A DNA stretch of 38,221 bases. It comes from JBOHTO01 sp050733695 (GTDB lineage Bacteria; Gemmatimonadota; Gemmatimonadetes; Gemmatimonadales; Gemmatimonadaceae). Numbering within the stretch: position 1 is the stretch's first letter; each line of letters starts with the position of its first letter. A program made the translations under genes and the position numbers. Shown here piece after piece: positions 15,502-23,296 of this stretch. The notes under the pieces were generated by a model. That model searched no databases and was not told where the DNA came from. It was given only the letters and a program-made list of their open reading frames with translations. Where the stretch lies: NCBI GenBank assembly GCA_050733695.1, contig JBOHTO010000012.1:1-38221 (forward strand). The letters run 5' to 3'.

Positions 15502-15578
15502 TTGCCGCGAACACGCGCGAATCGTTCGACAGTTGCCGGGTAACTTGCCGCGGTGACCGTCTTCCTGCCACGGTGACC
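15502..15578. promoter_or_regulatory. repeated TTGCCG / TGCC-CGGTGACC boxes in the GH9-receptor intergenic region
   Basis: TGCCGCGGTGACC at 15546-15558 recurs as TGCCACGGTGACC at 15566-15578, 20 bp later (one mismatch). Shorter TTGCCG copies start at 15502 and 15533. Same-orientation repeats at about two helical turns in a divergent promoter suggest an activator or repressor binding array shared by the glycosidase and the receptor. Inference from spacing only. Confidence 0.45.
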
Positions 15579-15615
15579 ATGGCCGCTCCCCTCTCGATCT
15601 CCCGGACGTTGCCCG

Positions 15616-18198
15616 ATGCCTCTGCGTGATTCACTCCCGATCTGCTTCGCCACAGCCGCGATCCTCTGCCTCGCTTCGCCACCGATCGTACTCGCGCAGT
15701 CGACGCATGACGCGTACTCCAGCGTTCTTGACCTCGACTCCGTGGACATCGCCGGAATCAGGAACATCAGCGAGCTGCTGGCGTCGCGTTTTCCCGGTGT
15801 CACGGTGATGCCTTCCTCCGGACTGGCCGGCGCTGGCTCGATCGTTCGCATCCGTGGATTCGCCCACGGTCTGCTCCGCGCAGACCCACTTCTCATCGTG
15901 GACGGCATGCGTGCGGGAGCGCGGCCCGAAACGGCTGACCAGCTCTCCGAGCTGGACGACGTCGACGTGGAGAGCGTGGAGCGCATCGAGGTGCTTCCGG
16001 GCGCCGTGGCAGTGATGCGTTACGGGCCCGACGCGGCCCATGGCGCAACAGTCGTTGTGACTCGCAGCGCCCGACGTGGCGTCACGAAGTGGCGAGGGTT
16101 CGCGGGTGCCGGAATGTCGCCCGAGGTGACGGGCTTCCCCCTCAACTACGGCCAGGTCGGCTACAGTGGGGGACTGCGTGTTACCAACTGCTCGCTCGCG
16201 GCGCAGGCGGAGGGCTCGTGTGTCGCAGTGCCGGATTCGATGCTGGCTTTCAGTCCCATCGAGGCAACGTCGCCGTTCAGCGATGGTCAATCCCGCGAGG
16301 CCGGCCTGTCACTCGCATCATCCGCCGGCCCGGTGACCTTCTACGCCGCAGCGAGCACGGATCGCGTGAACGGCCAGGAGGAAGTGAACTATTCGGTGCT
16401 GGAGCACGTGCGTCTGAACGCCGACGCATATCTGCATCCGAGTCTGACGGTTGGCGTGCGCACCGCGTATCTGGACCGCGAGGTGCGTCTTCCCCCCAAC
16501 TACACGTCCATCTTCTCCACCGTAGGCAACGCTCTACTCGGCGCAGCCCACGACGACTCCCTGCGCGGTTATCGCTTCGCGCTCCCGGACGATCTCAATC
16601 AGATCGACCTGCGGCACAGCGTTCAGCGTCGTCTCGGATCGGTGAACGTCGGCTGGGAGCCCTTATCGTGGCTCGACATGGCGCTTCTCGCAGGTGCGGA
16701 TCTGCGCGAAGCCCACGGATATGACAACTTCCCCGGACTCGGGGGCGTGGCCAGGGAGAGGACAGGCATCGCGGCGCACGACACGTACACACTCATGGCA
16801 AGAGCAGCGGCGAGCAGGAATCTCTCTGCCAACTGGGCGCTCGACCTCTCCCTCGGTGCCGAGCGCGTGCGCATGACAGTCGAGGAAGGAGAAAGCTTCA
16901 CTGTCGGAGGAACGACTGGTTCAGCCAGCCGACTATGGCTCCGTGAGCGTTGGACCGGGATCGTGACCGATTCCAGGTTCCGCTGGCGCGATCAGGTCTG
17001 GATCGACGCCGCGCTGCGGCGAGACCGCGAAGAGTTCTCTGATCCGGCACATTCATGGCGAGCTGGCGTCACGTGGGCACTGGACCGCGCTGCGTTCTTT
17101 CGCCGGTCCCCGGTGCCAGGCATCGACGCCCTGTCGCTTCATGCAGCTTTCGCACAGACGGTTCGTCCCATCGGGCTACTCAACCTCGTCGATCTGCGAC
17201 TGGGGTTCCCCGTCGGCCCTCCAGGTACCAGTCCGCCGAATCTCGAACCCATCGGGCCAGACCGCAGCACTGAATGGGAGGCGGGACTGATGAGCCGGCA
17301 CTTCGGGGACCGCATGCGCACCAGATTGTCGTATCACGCGACGCAAACCCGGACGGGCCTGACCGGCGGTGCAGGATCCCCCTTCGTCCGAAACGCGACG
17401 ATCCGGGAACGAGCGCTGTCCGTGATGATCGACGCGTTCGTCGTCCGGTCGCCCGTGGTCGAATGGAGCGTCGGCATCGCGGCGACGACTCTCCGAAATG
17501 CAGTCGCATCGTTCACACAGGGCGCATTCATCCCCATCAGCCTGGTTCAACAGCACCGCCAGGATCATCCGCTGGGCGGATATTGGCAGCGGCCGATTCT
17601 GGATTACGAAGATCTGGATGGCAGCGGCACGATCAGCATCGTGAACTGCCCCGGAGGACCGGTCGTGGATGGCGGGCCGGCGTGCGAGTTGATCGTGGGG
17701 GATGAGTCGGTGTACCTGGGTTCTCCCGTCCCAGCGCGCAGCCTCAGCCTTTCATCGACGCTCATGCTTGGCGGCACCGCACGTCTGTCGGCTACCCTTG
17801 ACCACAGTGGCCGTCAATACCTGTTCAATAGCGGCGAAGCGACGCGGTGCCGGCTCGTGGAAACATGCCGAGGCCTCAACGACCCGAACACGCCGCTGCC
17901 CGAGCAGGCTCGAGCCCAGGCTGTCCTTCTCGGCACATTCGCCGGATTCATCGAGAACGCATCGTTCACCCGCCTGCAGGAAGTGACGCTGACTCTGTTC
18001 GCTCCGCAGCGGTCCGGTCTCGCGGGTCTTTCATCCGCTCGGGTCTCGCTGAGCGGCCGCAATCTGGCGACGTGGACGGATTACACCGGACTCGATCCAA
18101 CTCTGAGCAACCGCGGCAGCGCCCCGTTCGTCCGCTCGGGCTCATTCGCATATCCCCGGCCGCGAATTTTCACGCTGCGTCTCGATCTCGAACGGTAG
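15616..18198 (+). CDS. SusC/RagA-like TonB-dependent outer-membrane receptor
   Basis: 860 residues. Signal peptide ICFATAAILCLASPPIVLAQ, then directly a plug domain: ISELLASRFPGVTVMPSSG, GAGSIVRIRGFAHGLLRADPLLIVDGMR and VESVERIEVLPGAVAVMRYGPDAAHGATVVVTRSA (quoted in parts), the hallmark of SusC-type plugs. The barrel ends with an aromatic strand, RIFTLRLDLER. The N-terminal carboxypeptidase-like extension found in many SusC proteins is absent, and no SusD-like gene follows. There is no clear ribosome binding site before ATG 15616. Divergent pairing with a GH9 glycosidase suggests uptake of oligosaccharides released by that enzyme (inference). Confidence 0.88.
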   Translation: MPLRDSLPICFATAAILCLASPPIVLAQSTHDAYSSVLDLDSVDIAGIRNISELLASRFPGVTVMPSSGLAGAGSIVRIRGFAHGLLRADPLLIVDGMRAGARPETADQLSELDDVDVESVERIEVLPGAVAVMRYGPDAAHGATVVVTRSARRGVTKWRGFAGAGMSPEVTGFPLNYGQVGYSGGLRVTNCSLAAQAEGSCVAVPDSMLAFSPIEATSPFSDGQSREAGLSLASSAGPVTFYAAASTDRVNGQEEVNYSVLEHVRLNADAYLHPSLTVGVRTAYLDREVRLPPNYTSIFSTVGNALLGAAHDDSLRGYRFALPDDLNQIDLRHSVQRRLGSVNVGWEPLSWLDMALLAGADLREAHGYDNFPGLGGVARERTGIAAHDTYTLMARAAASRNLSANWALDLSLGAERVRMTVEEGESFTVGGTTGSASRLWLRERWTGIVTDSRFRWRDQVWIDAALRRDREEFSDPAHSWRAGVTWALDRAAFFRRSPVPGIDALSLHAAFAQTVRPIGLLNLVDLRLGFPVGPPGTSPPNLEPIGPDRSTEWEAGLMSRHFGDRMRTRLSYHATQTRTGLTGGAGSPFVRNATIRERALSVMIDAFVVRSPVVEWSVGIAATTLRNAVASFTQGAFIPISLVQQHRQDHPLGGYWQRPILDYEDLDGSGTISIVNCPGGPVVDGGPACELIVGDESVYLGSPVPARSLSLSSTLMLGGTARLSATLDHSGRQYLFNSGEATRCRLVETCRGLNDPNTPLPEQARAQAVLLGTFAGFIENASFTRLQEVTLTLFAPQRSGLAGLSSARVSLSGRNLATWTDYTGLDPTLSNRGSAPFVRSGSFAYPRPRIFTLRLDLER

Positions 18199-18241
18199 AC
18201 ACCGTCGCTGCATCAGGATGATTTTTCCGTTCCAGCGGTTG

Positions 18242-18262
18242 CCGGACATGAACGGAGTCCGG
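18242..18262. promoter_or_regulatory. inverted repeat upstream of the DUF4160 gene
   Basis: CCGGAC at 18242-18247 and GTCCGG at 18257-18262 form a 6-bp inverted repeat ending 14 bp before the start codon. An operator for autoregulation of the gene pair is plausible. Confidence 0.35.
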
Positions 18263-18276
18263 ATATTGATCACCAC

Positions 18277-18516
18277 ATGAGTCCCACCGTTCTGCGCGTT
18301 CGCGGGTATCGGTTCTACTTCTTCTCGCGCGAGGAGTCACGGCCCCATATCCATGTGCAGCACGCGCGCGGTGAAGAAGAGTCTGGCCTGACCCACGGCC
18401 TGAATTGGCACGGGACCCATGGACTCGGCGTGACCCGGGTGAACACCGCTCTCAGGATCATCGAGGAACGTGAGAATGAAGCCCGCGCAGCGTGGGTGAA
18501 GCATTTCGGCCGTTGA
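18277..18516 (+). CDS. DUF4160 protein (candidate toxin-antitoxin component)
   Basis: 79 residues beginning SPTVLRVRGYRFYFFSREES followed by RPHIHVQHARGEEESG, the DUF4160 signature (PTVLRI..YRFFF.S.....PPHVHV), and ending INTALRIIEE-type helix with WVKHFGR. Normal family length. The central segment carries HGLNWHGTHGLG rather than the usual aromatic LxP stretch. It is followed after 10 nt by a DUF2442 gene; such pairs are repeatedly found together and have been proposed as toxin-antitoxin modules. Which partner is which cannot be told here. Confidence 0.8.
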   Translation: MSPTVLRVRGYRFYFFSREESRPHIHVQHARGEEESGLTHGLNWHGTHGLGVTRVNTALRIIEERENEARAAWVKHFGR

Positions 18517-18526
18517 GGTTGGTAAT

Positions 18527-18775
18527 GTGTCGCCTCACGGACTCTGGCTGCTCATCGAGGATCAGGAGCGATTCCTGTCTTTCAAGGAGTTCCCGTGGTT
18601 TCGGGATGCAACAATCGCGGAGCTTACAGACGTCGAGCTTCCGAGCCCCCACCATCTACGATGGCCAGACCTCGACATCGATCTGGCCGTGGATTCGCTC
18701 GACCATCCGGAGCGTTATCCTCTGATGAGCCGTGCCCGCCGAAAGCCGAAGACTCCGCGACGTCGGTCTCAGTGA
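18527..18775 (+). CDS. DUF2442 protein (candidate toxin-antitoxin component)
   Basis: 82 residues from a GTG start: SPHGLWLLIEDQERFLSF, KEFPWFRDATIAELTDVE, HHLRWPDLDIDLAVDSL and HPERYPLMSRARRKP, which match the DUF2442 subfamily found after DUF4160. In-frame codons upstream of GTG (encoding AVEVGNV) continue the family homology, so the real start may be a few codons earlier with a rare initiation codon, overlapping the upstream gene. A basic tail KPKTPRRRSQ ends the protein. Confidence 0.8.
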   Translation: MSPHGLWLLIEDQERFLSFKEFPWFRDATIAELTDVELPSPHHLRWPDLDIDLAVDSLDHPERYPLMSRARRKPKTPRRRSQ

Positions 18776-18864
18776 AGAATCGATGGTCTGGCGGCGAGAA
18801 GTCACTTCGTAGCTCGCGGCTCCACCGTCGCGATGAAGCTGCGCCAGCAGGGTGCGCCCCGGTC

Positions 18865-19280
18865 ATGCGTCGTCGAGTAATCCTTCGTGTTGCGATCGCA
18901 ACGGTGGCGGTAATCCTCGGTTGCGCGGGAGGCGCCTCGACCCAGAGCGACCGCGCGCCCGTCGTCGGCGTGTGGAATGGACCGCACGCCTCGCTTGTCC
19001 TCACAGACGCCGCCGGCTCCATCGAGTACGACTGCGCGCACGGTGCGCTGCATTCGCCGGTTCACGCGGACCGAAACGGTGGGTTCGCCGTGACGGGTGT
19101 GCATGTTCGGGAGCACGGAGGCCCGATCGGAGCTGGTGAAGTGCCCGACTCGGTGCCGGCCCGGTATGTGGGCGAGGTGCGCGGGGATCTATGATTCTGC
19201 GGGTCCTGCTGAGCGCGGATACGCTGGGGCCGTTCGTGTTGCAGCGTGACGGGCAGGAGCAACTGCTGAGATGCTTGTGA
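18865..19280 (+). pseudogene. small lipoprotein gene, frameshifted near the 3' end
   Basis: From ATG 18865 the frame encodes a lipoprotein: VAIATVAVILGCAGG (lipobox Cys), then VVGVWNGPHASLVLTDAAG, IEYDCAHGALHSPVHADR and GFAVTGVHVREHGGP. It stops at 19194 after RYVGEVRGDL. The family I recall continues with a strand pair and ends LFKCL; that continuation is present in the next frame from 19191 (MILRVLLSADTLGPFVLQ, then QLLRCL and stop at 19280). A one-base deletion (or two-base insertion) near 19188-19191 therefore splits the gene; a sequencing error is possible. No enzymatic motif; function unknown. It overlaps the start of ppc. Confidence 0.6.
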
Positions 19281-22156
19281 TGAGTCGCGCGAGCCGGATC
19301 TGGACTGACAACCGCTCACACATCGCTGGCACGCCCTCCCCACCCTCGATACCCTTCGTCGTGCCCACCGACACCGCCGCAGAGCCAGCGACACGCCCCG
19401 AAGACGTCCCCCTCCACGAGGACGTCCGCTGGCTGGCGGCCACGCTGGGCCGCGTCATCCGCCGGCTCCAGGGCGAAACCGCGTTCGAAACCGTCGAAGA
19501 GCTGCGCCAGGCGTCGCGCGCACGACGACGCGGTGATCAGGACGCGCCAGCGCTCGATGAGCTCCTGAAGCGCGTCGAGGCCATGCCGCTCGAGCTGTGC
19601 GCGATCGCGGCGCGCGCGTTCACGCTCTTCTTCCTCCTCATCAACACGGCGGAGCAGACGCACCGTGTGCGCCGCCGGCGCGCGTATCTCTGGCAGGACG
19701 ACTCGGCTCCACAACCCGCGTCCGCGCGCTGGGCGATGAGCGAGCTCCGGAAGGCAGGACGGCAGCCGGACGAGGTCGCCCGCGCACTCGAGCGGCTGGA
19801 CGTTCGCCCCGTGCTAACGGCACATCCCACCGAGTCAATGCGCCGTACGCTGCTCGCGTTGCAGGCGCGCGTCGCCGATCTGCTCATCGCGCGCGAGATC
19901 GCACCCACGGACGAGCGGCACGCCGTGGAGGGTGCGCTCGAAGGTGAAGTCGAGCTTCTCTGGCTCACAGCCGAGGTGCGCGAGGATCGACCATCGGTAC
20001 GGGATGAGGTCGCGACAGGGCTCTGGTATCTGGAAACGCGGCTCCTCGAAGCCGGCACCCGCGCACACGATGCCATGATCCGCGCGTTCGAGGACGAGTT
20101 CGGCCCGGCGCGCGAGTCGCTTCGCCTCGCCGTTCCACTGCGGCTCGGCAACTGGATGGGCGGCGATCGCGACGGGAATCCATTCGTCACGCCAGAGATC
20201 ACCATCGCCGCCGCGAGACGCGCATGCCACCTCATGCTCGGTCGGTATCGGGTGGCGCTCGCGACGCTGATACAGCGCCTGTCGCTGTCGGCCAGCATCA
20301 CACCGGTGACGGACGCGCTCGCTGCTTCCCTCGAGATCGACCGCGCGGCACTGCCCGCCGTGTGGGACGCAAACCATGAGCGCAACGCGGACGAGCCGCT
20401 TCGCTTAAAGCTGAGCTACATGGCCGCGCGCGTCGATGCCACCCGACGGCTGGTCGCATCGCGCGACGCAGGTCAGCCGGGCCGCGAACCGACCGCGTAT
20501 GCCAGTGCGGCCGCGTTCGAGCGCGACCTTCTGCTCGTTCGCGAGTACGCGCTCGCCGCTGGCGCGGTGGCAGCCTGCCGCACCGTCGTCGATCCTGTGC
20601 TGGCGAGCGTTCGTGCGCACGGCTTTCATGGCTTCATGCTGGACGTTCGGGATCATGCCGACGTGCACGAGCGTGCGCTCGCCGATATCGCTGCGCAGAT
20701 CAGCGCTGCGCCGCCGGATGCTGCAGCGATGCGACGCGAACTCCTCGGCCGCCGCTCACCCGCGGGCGCACGGCTCGATGTCTCCGAGGAGACGCAGAAG
20801 GTCGTCGACACGTTTCATGCGATGCGCACGGTGCAGGATGAGATCGGCGAGGCCGCGGCGTGCACCTACGTCGTTTCCATGGCCACGACACCGGAGGATC
20901 TGCTGCGCGTCCTCCTGCTCGCCCGCGAGGCAGGCCTCGTGGATCTGGGGGCGGAGCCGGCCGAGTCGCGCGTCGATGTTGTGCCGCTCTTCGAGACGCT
21001 CGATGATCTCGAGCGCGCGCCCGCCGTGATGCGTGAACTGTTCGCAGATGCAGTGTACGCGCGTCAGCTCGCGGCCCGTGGCCGCCGGCAGGAGGTGATG
21101 ATCGGCTACTCCGATTCCAGCAAGGATGCCGGCGTTCTCGCCTCGTCGTGGGGACTCTACCGCGCACAGGAAGCGCTCGCCGCTGTCTGCGAGGCGGCGG
21201 GGGTGAACCTGTGCCTCTTCCACGGCCGTGGGGGCAGCGTGGGCCGCGGGGGGGGGTCGCCCGTCTACCGCGCCCTCGCCGCGCTCCCGCCGAACACGAT
21301 CGATGGGCGGATCAAGATCACCGAACAGGGCGAGATCATCTCCCAGCAGTTCGGACTTCTGCCGATCGCCGAGCGTACGCTGGAAGTCACGCTCACTGGC
21401 ACGCTGCTGCACGAGCTGACGGACCCGCTCTCCGCACTCGACGACGCCGAGCTCACGAGCTTCCGCCGGATGATGGAAGCTCTGTCGGCAACGTCGCTCG
21501 CCATGTATCGCGACAGTGTACATGAGAGCGAGGCGCTGTTCACGCTCTTTCGCACCGCGACGCCCGTCGAATCGCTGGCCGACGCCCGGTTCGGATCGCG
21601 GCCCGCATATCGCCCGGGTGCACAGGCCGGCCTCGCCGGGATCCGCGCGATTCCCTGGGCATTCGGCTGGACGCAGATCCGGCTCATGCTCACCGGCTGG
21701 CTCGGCGTGGGCACGGCACTCGAGCGGGCGATGGCCACGTCCGGTGGGCTGGAGCTGCTGCGCCGGATGGCCACCGCATGGCCGTTCTTCGATGACCTGC
21801 TCGCGAAGATCGAGATGGTGTGCGCGAAGACCGACATCGCGATCGCACGCACGTACGTCGAGCACCTCGGCGGAGATGCCGGCGTGCTCGAACCACTGGT
21901 GGAGGAATACGAGAGGACGGTGCGCTGTATTCTCCGGATCAGGGAACGCGACGCCATGCTGGACGATTCCCCCGTGCTGCAGGCAGCGATCGGACTGCGC
22001 AATCCCTATGTGGATCCGCTTTCACTGCTGCAGATCGCGCTCATGCGGCGCAAACGCGCAACCTCCACGGAAGCCACGGGGGAGCGCGACGCAATCGAGG
22101 ACGCGCTGGCGACTACGCTGAGCGGGATCGCGCAGGGATTGCGGAATACAGGCTGA
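19280..22156 (+). CDS. ppc: phosphoenolpyruvate carboxylase
   Basis: About 958 residues. All hallmark motifs are present: VLTAHPTESMRRT (catalytic His), GNWMGGDRDGNPFVT, VMIGYSDSSKDAG, FHGRGGSVGRGGG, AIPWAFGWTQIRLMLTGWLG and the C-terminal RNPYVDPLSLLQI. The family's usual C-terminal -QNTG is seen as LRNTG. The enzyme converts PEP and bicarbonate to oxaloacetate, replenishing the TCA cycle. The start is uncertain: ATG 19280 overlaps the TGA of the preceding lipoprotein relic, ATG 19271 lies nine bases upstream, and the first 45 residues are low-complexity. Strong conservation begins at HEDVRWLAATLGRVI. Confidence 0.95.
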   Translation: MSRASRIWTDNRSHIAGTPSPPSIPFVVPTDTAAEPATRPEDVPLHEDVRWLAATLGRVIRRLQGETAFETVEELRQASRARRRGDQDAPALDELLKRVEAMPLELCAIAARAFTLFFLLINTAEQTHRVRRRRAYLWQDDSAPQPASARWAMSELRKAGRQPDEVARALERLDVRPVLTAHPTESMRRTLLALQARVADLLIAREIAPTDERHAVEGALEGEVELLWLTAEVREDRPSVRDEVATGLWYLETRLLEAGTRAHDAMIRAFEDEFGPARESLRLAVPLRLGNWMGGDRDGNPFVTPEITIAAARRACHLMLGRYRVALATLIQRLSLSASITPVTDALAASLEIDRAALPAVWDANHERNADEPLRLKLSYMAARVDATRRLVASRDAGQPGREPTAYASAAAFERDLLLVREYALAAGAVAACRTVVDPVLASVRAHGFHGFMLDVRDHADVHERALADIAAQISAAPPDAAAMRRELLGRRSPAGARLDVSEETQKVVDTFHAMRTVQDEIGEAAACTYVVSMATTPEDLLRVLLLAREAGLVDLGAEPAESRVDVVPLFETLDDLERAPAVMRELFADAVYARQLAARGRRQEVMIGYSDSSKDAGVLASSWGLYRAQEALAAVCEAAGVNLCLFHGRGGSVGRGGGSPVYRALAALPPNTIDGRIKITEQGEIISQQFGLLPIAERTLEVTLTGTLLHELTDPLSALDDAELTSFRRMMEALSATSLAMYRDSVHESEALFTLFRTATPVESLADARFGSRPAYRPGAQAGLAGIRAIPWAFGWTQIRLMLTGWLGVGTALERAMATSGGLELLRRMATAWPFFDDLLAKIEMVCAKTDIAIARTYVEHLGGDAGVLEPLVEEYERTVRCILRIRERDAMLDDSPVLQAAIGLRNPYVDPLSLLQIALMRRKRATSTEATGERDAIEDALATTLSGIAQGLRNTG

Positions 22157-22219
22157 TGTGAGCGTCGAAAGCGATCGGATCGCCGGCTTCATCGACGGCG
22201 GGATTGTACGTCGTCGCAC

Positions 22220-23296
22220 TCACGGCGCGCGATCCCCAGTCGGGCCATCAGTGACGAACACCGGCTGCACCCACGCCACCGCACCGGCGGAGTCGATGAC
22301 CTTCGCCCGCACGTACTCCTCGCCGCCACCGAGAGCATGCGTCGCGGGGTTGTCCGTGCTCTCGCTCAACACTCGCCCGCCACTCCCGATGAAGCGCGTC
22401 GTGTAGCGGTAGTCGCCCCGTTCGCGGATGCGCACCTCGATCGAGCGCGGTGAAATGACGACATCCTCCAGCTCCACACCGGTGCTCGCGTAGAACCGGC
22501 CGGCTTCGAGCGACGTCATGATCGACTGCGCGTCGAGCGACGTCGAGCGAACGGATATCCATCCACGTCCCGGGTTCGCGCGATCGGGCGCGAACTCGCC
22601 CGTGAAGTGATGCGCATCGTCGACCGCGATTCCGAAGATGCGCATGCCACCCGTTAGCAGCGTGTCCCACACTTCCTCGAGACCGGGGGCGCCGCCGCCA
22701 CCCTCATTGTGCACGAGCGGATGGCCGTTGAAGATCTCGAGCAGCCGGTTGTCGCGCACTCGCGCGAGTATCTCCGGACCGATGGCCCAGCGGAAGTTGG
22801 GATGATTGATGTGCGGCACTCCGTCCACCGCCCGCACTGCGTCCACGTTGCCCTGGATGGTGCCGAGCAGCGTGCTCGCCGCCGCCGGCTCGAGGACGTG
22901 CGGGATGTCGAGGCCGTTGACGTGCACCGGCAGATCCCCGAAGGTCGACGTCAGCTCCTCGCCCGGAATGAGGAGAAAGCTGCTGTCGACCAGCCCTGCA
23001 AGCGTGGCCGGATTGGTGAAGACGTTGTGATCCGACAGCACGAGGAAATCGTAACCGTGCGCGCGATACCAGCGCACGACTACCTCGGGCGGAGAATCGC
23101 CGTCGCTGTTCTGCGTGTGCGTGTGCGTGTTGCCCCTGAACCAGCGCACGCTGTCCGCCGCTGCGGGCTGGACACGCTCGAACCGCGCGCGGGTCCCCGC
23201 GGAGAGCACATCAGCCTCGCGCTGCGGGTCGGCGCCGGATGCACAGCCGATCGCGCCGAGCAGCACCGATGCGGCTACCGTCCAACATGATCTCAC
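22220..23296 (-). CDS. PHP-domain metallophosphoesterase-like lipoprotein
   Basis: 358 residues from a GTG whose bases overlap the stop of the upstream M20 gene (GTGA). Signal peptide TVAASVLLGAIGC gives a lipoprotein. The PHP domain shows GNTHTHTQNSDGD (metal-binding HxH), YDFLVLSDHNVFT, PGEELTST, PHINHPNFRW and FGIAVDDAHHFTG, so the metal ligands are complete. About 90 residues at the C-terminus form a beta-sandwich (SIEVRIRERGDYRYTTRF). Extracytoplasmic PHP proteins are presumed phosphoesterases; the substrate is unknown. Translational coupling to the amidohydrolase suggests a shared peptide or conjugate-scavenging role (inference). Confidence 0.85.
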   Translation of the reverse strand: MRSCWTVAASVLLGAIGCASGADPQREADVLSAGTRARFERVQPAAADSVRWFRGNTHTHTQNSDGDSPPEVVVRWYRAHGYDFLVLSDHNVFTNPATLAGLVDSSFLLIPGEELTSTFGDLPVHVNGLDIPHVLEPAAASTLLGTIQGNVDAVRAVDGVPHINHPNFRWAIGPEILARVRDNRLLEIFNGHPLVHNEGGGGAPGLEEVWDTLLTGGMRIFGIAVDDAHHFTGEFAPDRANPGRGWISVRSTSLDAQSIMTSLEAGRFYASTGVELEDVVISPRSIEVRIRERGDYRYTTRFIGSGGRVLSESTDNPATHALGGGEEYVRAKVIDSAGAVAWVQPVFVTDGPTGDRAP

